Origin: Martensiomyces pterosporus
Taxonomy: Eukaryota > Kickxellomycota > Kickxellomycetes > Kickxellales > Kickxellaceae
Assembly (NCBI GenBank): GCA_025201845.1
Contig: MU603946.1
Coordinates: 119,631-183,630, forward strand
Direction: 5' to 3'
Length of the DNA: 64,000 nucleotides
The translations under genes and the position numbers were made by a program. Position 1 is the stretch's first letter, and each line of letters begins with the position of its first letter. This document shows positions 1 through 7,585 of this stretch, in pieces. Below the pieces are notes generated by a model. The model was not told the DNA's origin. It ran no database searches and saw nothing but the letters and a program-made list of their open reading frames with translations.

Positions 1-759
1 GAGCGGGAGCTGGCACTGGCGGACCACTGCAGGAAGCACAGAAATCAGATGGATGCACATGGTGCCCAGGCAGCAAAGGTGGTAGCAGCATAATTGCAAT
101 TGTCGCTATTGTAGACTGAGTGCGCAATTGTAGCAATAGGGAGTGGATAGATGGCTGTGCCTGGGTTGTGGCGCGACACATGCTGTGGATGGAGAGCGGG
201 ACGCGCGTCGCCCAATGGTATGCATGTTTGGGCTGTGTGAGCCACAGAGATCCAGGCTGGAAGCAGGAATCTCGCACACCATTGCACTCAAAAGCGCCAA
301 GGGCTGATGCCCTTATTCTACAATTGCAGCTCAGCAGGGCACCCGCAAGCGATCAGCCCCTTGCCCTTCTCAAAAGGACGCGCGTCGCCCAATGGTATGC
401 ATGTTTGGGCTGTGTGAGCCACAGAGATCCAGGCTGGAAGCAGGAATCTCGCACACCATTGCACTCAAAAGTGCCAAGGACTGATGCCCTTATTCTACAA
501 TTGCAGCTCAGCAGGGCACCCGCAAGCGATCAGCCCCTTGCCCTTCTCTGGCTCTGCCTGCCTGCATCTTGCTTGTGCGCTGGCTGCAGCGTATCAGGGT
601 TTGTTTCTACGCAAGCCATGCAGAGCAAGTAGCACATGTTCTGCAAATGAATCCAAAATAATGAGATCTTGCAGGTACCGTGCCAACGAGTATCCTCCGC
701 TTGGAGACAATGAATATGGGGAGCATAGCACGGAATGTGCGTGTTTTATATTGCCATTG
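1..759. other. Intergenic stretch with a tandem duplication
   Basis: No gene is supported here. Short open frames exist on both strands, but they run through a tandem repeat and have no recognisable protein character. The stretch lies downstream of the oligopeptide transporter gene, whose stop is at 760-762. The only structure seen is the 177-bp direct repeat at 199-548. Confidence 0.6.
199..548. repeat. 177-bp tandem direct duplication (two copies)
   Basis: Copy 1 runs 199-371 and copy 2 runs 376-548, offset by exactly 177 bases. The copies are near identical: I see two substitutions, near 294/471 (c/t) and 302/479 (g/a). Both begin with GGACGCGCGTCGCC and end with CAGCCCCTTGCCCTTCTC. No gene is interrupted. 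It is one of five similar head-to-tail duplications in the window, which raises the possibility of an assembly overlap. Confidence 0.9.
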
Positions 760-2991
760 TCACAGGAATCCCCCCGAATGCGCAAGGGGGCAGTGGTCGT
801 CGTTGCCCCACCATTTGGGAAAAGCAACCTTTTCAAAGGCAAAGTAAATGAAAATGCTCGAGATGGCCAGCCCACTATCCATACCAGCCGACACGGGAAA
901 CGCGAACCGTCGCCACAGGGCATTGCGGTACCTGTGAATCAGGTGGCTGACAAAGCAAAAGAGGAACCAGTTGGTGTATGCATGAGTAGGTGCCGGCGGC
1001 ATAAATGAAATGGCCGAAAAGAGCAGCGGGACGTGGATGTGCTGCAGCCATCTCACATTAGGAAGCTTCTTCTGCAGAAACCAAACGGGAACCGGCAGCA
1101 GCATGCCGAGGATGAACAAGTAAAGGACTGCGTGGTAGGGGCTGTCCTTGCCAAACATGCGGCCTGGGCCAACCAGCCCCCAGATGACCGAGGCTGAGTA
1201 AAATGAGGTTGCGGTTGTGCAGGACCACATGGGGTTCTTTGGAGTGCAAATGTCGGGGATGCTTTGCATCAGCCAGTACGCCACGCCGAGTTGCACAAAT
1301 GCGCTAATGATCGTGCCGACGAGCTGGGTGATGAACAGATGGCGGGGAGGAATCTTCATGTAATGGCCGAGCTTCTGGTCGCTCACTAGGTTCAGCGCCT
1401 GCACCATGGTTATGTATCCGTACACCTTGAATGTGACGTTGGCGATTGGGTTGCCAGGCTTGCCGTAGCCAATGATGAACTCGGTGATTATGTTGAGCGC
1501 CGGCTGCTGGTTGGAGATCGCCTGGATGATGCCGATGGGGATGGTGAAGACGAGCGGCAGTGCGACGGACAGGATGACCCAGTACCAATCCAACATCTTC
1601 CATGTTTCGCAGACCACAATTGCAAACGTGATTGTCACCCCGAATGTCACCATGTACCACCACTTGGGTACCTCTGGGTAGCTGCGCATCAGTCGGGCGT
1701 GCACATCGTCGGTGTCTGCTGATTTTGACTGGGATACTTTCTGCACAATGTCTGCTCCGTGGTGCAGCGCAATGTACGTGAGCACTGCCATCAAGCCCGC
1801 AAAACCGAGTCCATACGAGATGCCAAAGTGGTAGGATATGCGCAGCGGCCCATATGCCTGGTACTTGCTGGCATCAAACTGCTGATCAGCGGTCATGATC
1901 TGGTGGATGTCATAGTGCGAGCCATTAGGCAGGAACAGCGACGGGGTATATATTGGCATGTTTCCTGCGCCCCATGTGTTGCTGTAGTACCCTGCTGGTG
2001 TGATGATCCACATAACGACAACGAACCCAGCAAACACGTTGCATGCCATGACCCAGGGTGTAGCCACGGGGGAGCCTGTAAACACCGATGAGACGTATGA
2101 CCAGTCCAGAGTGAAGTTGAGGATGCCTAGGCCATTCTGTGAGTCGCCCAGCTGCTGTGCGATAACGTTATTTGGTGCAGCAAAGCAAAGGATGGATATC
2201 ATCGACAGCGTGGGGAATATGGTGCCGGGGATCATGTACCACAGGAAGCTAGCCGCAAAGAAAGTCCAAAACACCCGCATGCGCGACCACTTTCCCCAGT
2301 GCCTGTTATCGTGGAAGGCACGGAATAAAGCAGCAGAAACCAGGGTTCCTGGCCAGATCATCGCTGCCGGATAAACAAGGAGCTTGCGTGAGAGACCAGC
2401 AAAGCTGTATCCCATGATCTGAGAGGAGAGGAGAAACAGCAGGCTCAGGCCAAAGCCCAAATCAGTTTTATACCACATCTTTTTGATCGTGATCACGTCA
2501 ATGGCGTAAGCGACACCAGTGGATGTGCCAGCAAAGATGGAGATCAGGACGTGCTCCTTGATGTTGAAGGGTCCGGGGTTGAGCGACCATTTGTAGCCAA
2601 ATGTGTTGAACCGGCGTGCAGGCAGGATCTTTGCCATCAGAACGCCCAGTGGGAACGTTAGTAGCTGGATGACATACCCATTCAGCGTAATTGGGTTGCT
2701 GCGGAAGAAGAAGAACTGGTTGACAAACGCAAGAGCCGCCGTAAAACATGTGCCAAGCACCCACGTCCGAAATGTCAAGCTTGGCAGAGTAGTGTCATCC
2801 ACGTTTGAAACGTTTGCTCGCACTATCTCGTACGGGGAGTCGTCATCTTTGTCCTTCTTTTCTGGCGCTGCCATCTCTGCTTCCGCATCGAGGTTGGATT
2901 CATCAGCAAACAGTGTGCACTCGTCAACATCGATGTGCAAATCAATATCGAAATGGACCCTTCTTTCGGGTTTCAGCGCCACGACTGTCAT
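760..2991 (-). CDS. Oligopeptide transporter, OPT family
   Basis: Predicted proton-coupled small oligopeptide transporter of 743 aa in the plasma or organelle membrane. The first ~70 residues are hydrophilic and acidic (predicted cytosolic); the rest is a long series of hydrophobic segments as in the fungal OPT family (usually 700-900 aa). The family signature NPGPFNIKEH is at about residues 138-147. The ATG at 2991 is chosen because the preceding in-frame residues look like untranslated leader and a palindromic TATA-like box lies about 115 nt upstream. The gene is divergent from the formyltransferase gene at 3602. The peptide substrate cannot be told from sequence; the OPT family also includes iron-siderophore (YSL-like) and glutathione transporters. 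Confidence 0.92.
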   Translation of the reverse strand: MTVVALKPERRVHFDIDLHIDVDECTLFADESNLDAEAEMAAPEKKDKDDDSPYEIVRANVSNVDDTTLPSLTFRTWVLGTCFTAALAFVNQFFFFRSNPITLNGYVIQLLTFPLGVLMAKILPARRFNTFGYKWSLNPGPFNIKEHVLISIFAGTSTGVAYAIDVITIKKMWYKTDLGFGLSLLFLLSSQIMGYSFAGLSRKLLVYPAAMIWPGTLVSAALFRAFHDNRHWGKWSRMRVFWTFFAASFLWYMIPGTIFPTLSMISILCFAAPNNVIAQQLGDSQNGLGILNFTLDWSYVSSVFTGSPVATPWVMACNVFAGFVVVMWIITPAGYYSNTWGAGNMPIYTPSLFLPNGSHYDIHQIMTADQQFDASKYQAYGPLRISYHFGISYGLGFAGLMAVLTYIALHHGADIVQKVSQSKSADTDDVHARLMRSYPEVPKWWYMVTFGVTITFAIVVCETWKMLDWYWVILSVALPLVFTIPIGIIQAISNQQPALNIITEFIIGYGKPGNPIANVTFKVYGYITMVQALNLVSDQKLGHYMKIPPRHLFITQLVGTIISAFVQLGVAYWLMQSIPDICTPKNPMWSCTTATSFYSASVIWGLVGPGRMFGKDSPYHAVLYLFILGMLLPVPVWFLQKKLPNVRWLQHIHVPLLFSAISFMPPAPTHAYTNWFLFCFVSHLIHRYRNALWRRFAFPVSAGMDSGLAISSIFIYFAFEKVAFPKWWGNDDHCPLAHSGGFL

Positions 2992-3601
2992 GGTAGGTGT
3001 GGAGTGAATATGCAAAAGTTGGTACTGACAAAGCGTTGGAATGCAAAATGCCAAGAGTTGTGTGAGAGCAGACAGCATGCGCTTCTGAGGAAGGGGCAGT
3101 GCGTGCTTATATAAGAGGGCGGTGCACCTCTTTCGTGTGGCTTTCCTGGCAGATGCCAAGGTCTGCTGTCGCGACAGCAAGCAGTCAGCCCATGCCATTT
3201 GCCAAAGTAGACGTGATTTCCTTTGGCCGGTATGAGACCCCGCTATTGTGCGGCAGAAAGAGAAAGGAAAGAAAGGGACGGGTCCAGTCTGAGTGTGGCG
3301 CAATGGCTCCAATATGGTGTGCCGGCGGTCTATTTTTACAGCGCTCCGATGCCGCTGAAATGTCTTGGATCTGCCGACATGCTGAATGTGCAGCTGCCGT
3401 AGCAGACCCGGCGAAGAAAAATGGAGCGGCTTTTGCGGCACAGCATGGGGTCACATGATGATCCCTTTACTCAGGAAAGCAGTGGCGTTGAGCGCGTTTT
3501 CTGGTGGAAATCTAGGCGAGCTCAAGCCTTTGTCTGTTCGTGCTTCACCTCCGGGCTCTTTCTCCTCCGCTCGCCTTCGTGTTGTTTTCTTTTGTCCCGA
3601 A
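2992..3601. other. Divergent promoter region, OPT / FMT1
   Basis: A 610-bp region between divergent starts at 2991 (-) and 3602 (+). It holds the TATA-like palindrome at 3106-3115 and pyrimidine-rich runs just before 3602. In-frame upstream ATGs exist for the plus gene (for example near 3455), but the residues they add are not typical coding sequence. No other gene is seen. Confidence 0.5.
3106..3115 (-). promoter_or_regulatory. TATA-like box of the OPT gene
   Basis: The sequence CTTATATAAG is a perfect palindrome about 115 nt upstream of the transporter ATG at 2991. Position and composition fit a TATA box for the minus-strand gene. Being palindromic it gives no strand information, but it is nearly 500 nt from the plus-strand ATG at 3602. 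Confidence 0.5.
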
Positions 3602-4948
3602 ATGGCGATGGCTCTGCTTGAGTGCACTGCTCAGGCTGTCCTCGGCGCCAGATCGGCATTGCGTCTAGGCAGCCAGCGCACACACGTCCACTCGATCTAC
3701 ACCAGAGCGTTTTCAACCAGCAAGCAGTCAGAGGGCCTCAAGGTTCTGTTCTTCGGCACAGACAAGTTCTCAGACCACGCACTCAAAGCGCTAGATTCCG
3801 ACCGCTGCGGTAACAAACCAGTTGTCGACGCCGTCGAAGTGGTGTGTCCGCCACCCGCATACAGGTTCAAGAAGGACAAGATGATTCTGGCGTGGGAGGC
3901 AGAAGTCGAAAAGACGGCCAGAGAAAAGGAGCTCAAAATCCACCACCCGCCAGGGCGGTCAATGACATCATGGAGCGTGCCTGAGCTGGAAGGGGATTTC
4001 AAAGGCGAAAAGTTCGATATCGGCGTTGTGTCGAGTTTTGGCCAGTTCCTGCCGCGCCGCATTATCGAGAGCTTCCCGCTCGGGATGATCAACATCCACC
4101 CGTCGCTGCTGCCCCAGTACCGCGGGCCATCTCCCTTGCAGGCTGCGCTGCTGAATGGCGACAGGACCACAGGGCTGACCATCCAAGAGGTGCACCCGAA
4201 AGTGATGGACGGCGGCAAGGTTTTGGCGCAGATTCCGTTTACCATTGAAGACAGCTTTACGCGCGACGACTTGGTTCGCGATCTGGGCCACCTGAGTGGG
4301 CAGTTGCTGCTCAGGGTACTGCACAATTTGGAAGTGGTGCGCAGGGAGGCTATCACTCAGGACGAGTCCAAGGTCACCACCACCAGGCTGTACAGCAGAG
4401 CCGACTCGAAGGTTATTTGGGAAAATATGTCGGCGGAGGAAATCGTTCGCATCCACAAGGCATTCTACGGCATGGAGCCCGTGCACTCCATCTGGCGGTG
4501 GAGGTCCAAGATGCACGGCGTGCAGCTGCTTGAAATGGACCTGGCACCGCCGGATTCCGCTCCCTTGGTGGACGACTATTTGAAGTACCCGCCAGGCACC
4601 CTCTTCTTTGCTCGCAAGGTGCCTTACATCGAGGTTCCCTGTCTGGGCGGCGGGCGCCTTCACGTCACACTGCTCAAGGTTGAGGGCAAAACAGAGAAGA
4701 GCGCCAGGGAGTTTGCGAACGGATATCTGAGAAAGACAGGCGCTCTGAGGTTTTTGACTGATCCCGTGGAGCCCAAGAAGCCAACGCCGGCATTTGTATA
4801 TCCTCCTGGACACGAGCCACCAGCTGCGATTGGCCACAAGCTGGAGCCAAGCGAGGGTCAAAGGGTAGAGGAGGATGAAGGTGGTTTTGGATCGGATGCC
4901 GAAACGGCTGTGGACTCCAGCTCCGAAGCCGAGCAGAAGCCCAAGTAA
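3602..4948 (+). CDS. FMT1: Methionyl-tRNA formyltransferase, mitochondrial
   Basis: Predicted to formylate initiator Met-tRNA in mitochondria using 10-formyl-tetrahydrofolate. The protein is 448 aa. Residues 1-40 are rich in Ala, Arg and Ser (mitochondrial presequence-like, ending near RAFSTS). The Rossmann-like formyltransferase domain starts at LKVLFFGTDKFSDHAL (~46). The catalytic signature NIHPSLLP is at ~164-171, supplying the family Asn and His, and the catalytic Asp is in VMDGG (~203). A C-terminal formyltransferase-like domain follows, then an acidic tail. The length is somewhat above the bacterial enzyme (~315 aa) and similar to fungal Fmt1. The gene is convergent with the TBCB gene. 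Confidence 0.93.
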   Translation: MAMALLECTAQAVLGARSALRLGSQRTHVHSIYTRAFSTSKQSEGLKVLFFGTDKFSDHALKALDSDRCGNKPVVDAVEVVCPPPAYRFKKDKMILAWEAEVEKTAREKELKIHHPPGRSMTSWSVPELEGDFKGEKFDIGVVSSFGQFLPRRIIESFPLGMINIHPSLLPQYRGPSPLQAALLNGDRTTGLTIQEVHPKVMDGGKVLAQIPFTIEDSFTRDDLVRDLGHLSGQLLLRVLHNLEVVRREAITQDESKVTTTRLYSRADSKVIWENMSAEEIVRIHKAFYGMEPVHSIWRWRSKMHGVQLLEMDLAPPDSAPLVDDYLKYPPGTLFFARKVPYIEVPCLGGGRLHVTLLKVEGKTEKSAREFANGYLRKTGALRFLTDPVEPKKPTPAFVYPPGHEPPAAIGHKLEPSEGQRVEEDEGGFGSDAETAVDSSSEAEQKPK

Positions 4949-5250
4949 ACAAGCTACATGCGCAGTTTCAATACAAGAGGTACTACGCTTTTTATTATTA
5001 TTATACCAGGACTCCAAACTAAATTCTGGGAGAGTGTATCCACACCGCCCCTCCGTGTGCTCGTCTGCTTGTGGTGTCTGTTGGGCAGCTGACTGAGGAG
5101 CAAAGGCTCTAACAAGGAGGTGCAGTTGGCTGAATGATGCATGCCTCAGTTTAGCGAGCAGGCTGTTTCGGTGTAAATACAAATGTATAGCGGCTACCAT
5201 GCCAATTGCACCAAACAGAAGAAAGAGAGTATCGTCCAGAGGCTCTTTGG
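4949..5250. other. Convergent 3' region, FMT1 / TBCB
   Basis: About 300 bp between the stop of the formyltransferase gene and the stop of the minus-strand tubulin cofactor gene. It contains a T/A-rich run with repeated ATT units near 4988-5006 that could serve 3'-end formation. No gene is seen. Confidence 0.45.
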
Positions 5251-5970
5251 CTACATCTCCTCCAGATCGCTCTCAAACAGATCCTCCTCAGGGAAATCTC
5301 CCACCGCAACTCTATCGGGCCTCACAAAGGCGCCATGCCCCATCGCGCACATAAAGTACACTTGTCCATCCACTGACCCGTCGTTTTTGCCCACAGGTTC
5401 GTCGTACTCGACGCCGACCCAGTACCCTGGCCTAAACCCAGTCTTTCCGACAAACCTCACGGTGCCCCTCTTCCTATACTCGCCGCCCGTCAGGTTGACC
5501 TCACACCGCTGGCCCGCCTGGATCCCCTCTGCTTGTTCCTTGAACTCGTCCTCCTCATCAATCGACATCGCCGACTTGTTGTCCGCGAACCGGCCCAGGT
5601 TGTGGCGCCGCTTGAATGCCCTTACCGAGTCTTGGCGCCGGTCGTATTCGTCGTCGGCCATCACCATTTTCTCCACCTGCGAGTCGTCGTTGAAATTCAG
5701 CTGCATTCCCAATGCGGATGTGGGGCTGGCGTTCTCGACTTTCAGCGTCATGTAGTCCTCGACCGGGTAGAAGCCGAGCATCTTGGTGAGGTCCCCGTCG
5801 ATGCTGCACACGGGCATGGTGCCCTGCCAAACAGTGAGCCGCTGGTCGGCTGCGGTGATGCCGACGATGGGCTCCAAGCGAGTTTTGAGGGCGTCGATTG
5901 TCAACGATTTCTGGAACCGCCGCTCGGAGCTGGCGTTCTGGCTCTCGACAAACAGCGTGACGACCGACAT
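5251..5970 (-). CDS. TBCB: Tubulin-folding cofactor B (CAP-Gly protein)
   Basis: Predicted alpha-tubulin folding cofactor (yeast Alf1, fission yeast Alp11) of 239 aa, close to the family length. Residues ~1-85 form a ubiquitin-like domain (VTLFVES... LTKMLGFYPVEDYMTLKV). A charged linker follows (~100-150). The CAP-Gly domain is at ~152-225 with GKTGFRPGYWVGVEYD and the GKNDG motif at 194-198. The C-terminus is acidic and ends EEM, which resembles the acidic, tubulin-tail-like C-terminus of the family. The gene acts in the cytosol in alpha-tubulin dimer assembly. It is divergent from the quinone oxidoreductase gene. Confidence 0.95.
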   Translation of the reverse strand: MSVVTLFVESQNASSERRFQKSLTIDALKTRLEPIVGITAADQRLTVWQGTMPVCSIDGDLTKMLGFYPVEDYMTLKVENASPTSALGMQLNFNDDSQVEKMVMADDEYDRRQDSVRAFKRRHNLGRFADNKSAMSIDEEDEFKEQAEGIQAGQRCEVNLTGGEYRKRGTVRFVGKTGFRPGYWVGVEYDEPVGKNDGSVDGQVYFMCAMGHGAFVRPDRVAVGDFPEEDLFESDLEEM

Positions 5971-6477
5971 CCTGTGCTTCTTTTTTTCCCTGCCAAATAC
6001 TGGAAGACGCGTGGATACTAAAAGAGAAGCGGGGGCAATAAAGCTTGCAGCAAGCAGCTGAGTCGCGTGCGAAATCTGCTCTGAGTCAATCTGTAAATGT
6101 CAAGCATAAGACGCTGCAGGCGGGTGGTTATGCGAGGATGCACCTGACCTCCTGCTAGAGCGGCGCAGCAAGGAAGCCCGATTGTTCCGAGGCTGAGCAG
6201 CATCCGCCCGATGGGATTATGCGGGGCGACCGGAGCACAAAGAAGCGCCGGGGAAGCGAGGCAAAAAGGATGAGGGGCCACGCGATTGGGAAGATCAGTT
6301 GAAGGCGAAGCACGTGAAGGGGCATATATAAGGGCTACCAAGCTAGAGCGGCACAAGCCCACCTGTCTTCTTCCACTCAGGCTTTCTTTTTCTGTCTACG
6401 CAGAACGCTCTTTCGTATTGTATTTCTAACACACACTCACCTTCTCTATTTCAAGGCAGACCAAAAAAGAGACAAGA
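5971..6477. other. Divergent promoter region, TBCB / quinone oxidoreductase
   Basis: A 507-bp region between starts at 5970 (-) and 6478 (+). A TATA-like box for the plus gene lies at 6325-6332. The ~110 nt before 6478 are C/T-rich, as in many fungal 5' leaders. No other gene is seen. Confidence 0.5.
6325..6332 (+). promoter_or_regulatory. TATA-like box of the quinone oxidoreductase gene
   Basis: TATATAAG in the context GGGGCATATATAAGGGC, about 146 nt upstream of the ATG at 6478 and followed by a pyrimidine-rich leader. Confidence 0.55.
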
Positions 6478-7485
6478 ATGCGCGCAATCGTCGTCAAGAA
6501 CTGGCTCAAGAGCCCAAACGACATGGAGGTCAAGGACGTCCCCGTCCCCGTGCCCAAGCCCACTGAGCTGCTGGTAAAGGTCGACTCCACGGGCGCCAAC
6601 TTCTTCGACATCCTCATGGTGCAGGGCAAGTACCAGATCAAGCCGCCCTTCCCGTTCACCCCGGGCGCCGAGTTCTCCGGCACCGTGGTATCGGCGCCAT
6701 CCGCAGGCTCCAAGGACGCGGGGTTCAAGCCGGGCGACCGCGTCTTCGGATCAAACCCCACTGGCGCCTACGCAGAGTACCTGGCAGTGCCTGCGTGGCA
6801 GTGCTTCCACATCCCCTCCACGCTCAGCTTTGAGGAGGCAGCCGGGCTGTACATCACGTATCCGACGAGCTACGCTGCGCTGGTGCTCCGTGCCGACGTC
6901 AAGAAGGGCGACTGGGTCCTGGTGCATGCGGCTGCTGGCGGCGTCGGCATTGCGGCGGTGCAGATCGCAAAGGCGCTGGGCGCAAGGGTCATTGCGGCTG
7001 TGGGCAACGAGGGCAAGTTCGACATCTGCAGGCAGCAGGGAGCGGACTTTTGCGTCAACTACCGCGAGCCCGACTGGACCGACAAGGTCCTGGAAATCAC
7101 CAAGGGAAAGGGCGCCGATGTGGTCTACGATCCGGTCGGGCTTGTGGAGAAGTCGCTCAAGTGCATTGCGTGGAACGGCCGCGTGGTCGTGGTGGGGTTC
7201 GCTGCTGGATCCATCGAGAAGATTGCAGCTAATCGCATCCTGCTCAAGAACATCGCTGTCACTGGTGTTCACTGGGGCGCCTATCTGAGGAACGAGCCGG
7301 AGAGGGTGCCTGAGGTGTGGGGCGCGCTGTTCAAGATGGCCGAGGAAGGAAAGATCAAGCCCGTTGTGTGGGAGCCCATCTTCTACGGGCTCGACAAGAC
7401 CAAGGATGCTCTGAGGGCGATTGCCAACCGCGAGACCTACGGCAAGGTTATTGTCAAGCCATCCGAGTCCTCGCCCAAGCTCTGA
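6478..7485 (+). CDS. Zinc-independent MDR-family quinone oxidoreductase
   Basis: A 335-aa medium-chain dehydrogenase/reductase, predicted to be an NADPH-dependent quinone or enone reductase. The N-terminal GroES-like domain has TGANFFDILMVQGKY and the glycine-rich PFTPGAEFSG; the structural-zinc cysteines of alcohol dehydrogenases are absent. The Rossmann nucleotide site is HAAAGGVGIAAVQIAKALGA. The strongest resemblance is to the quinone oxidoreductase-like 2 group. The start is supported by the TATA box and pyrimidine-rich leader. The gene is convergent with the MscS channel gene, with only 100 bp between stops and a polyadenylation-type hexamer in between. The physiological substrate is unknown. 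Confidence 0.92.
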   Translation: MRAIVVKNWLKSPNDMEVKDVPVPVPKPTELLVKVDSTGANFFDILMVQGKYQIKPPFPFTPGAEFSGTVVSAPSAGSKDAGFKPGDRVFGSNPTGAYAEYLAVPAWQCFHIPSTLSFEEAAGLYITYPTSYAALVLRADVKKGDWVLVHAAAGGVGIAAVQIAKALGARVIAAVGNEGKFDICRQQGADFCVNYREPDWTDKVLEITKGKGADVVYDPVGLVEKSLKCIAWNGRVVVVGFAAGSIEKIAANRILLKNIAVTGVHWGAYLRNEPERVPEVWGALFKMAEEGKIKPVVWEPIFYGLDKTKDALRAIANRETYGKVIVKPSESSPKL

Positions 7486-7554
7486 TTACTACTCAGCACG
7501 TGATTCTCTTTGATACATATGTTTTTTTCTTTCAGGCCCACACATGTGCGAGTG

Positions 7555-7560
7555 AATAAA
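7555..7560 (+). terminator. AATAAA polyadenylation-type signal
   Basis: AATAAA 70 nt after the stop codon of the quinone oxidoreductase gene, inside the 100-bp gap before the convergent MscS gene. Position and sequence fit a 3'-end signal. Confidence 0.5.
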
Positions 7561-7585
7561 GACAAAATCTAGCCGCCATGGCCCT

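Noticed and set aside
120..632. A 170-aa plus-strand frame containing an internal protein repeat
   Set aside because: The repeat is simply the 177-bp DNA duplication read in frame; no motif and no codon bias support a gene.
3968..5200. A 410-aa minus-strand frame opposite the formyltransferase gene
   Set aside because: It is the complementary shadow of FMT1 and has no recognised domain, whereas the plus strand has clear catalytic motifs.
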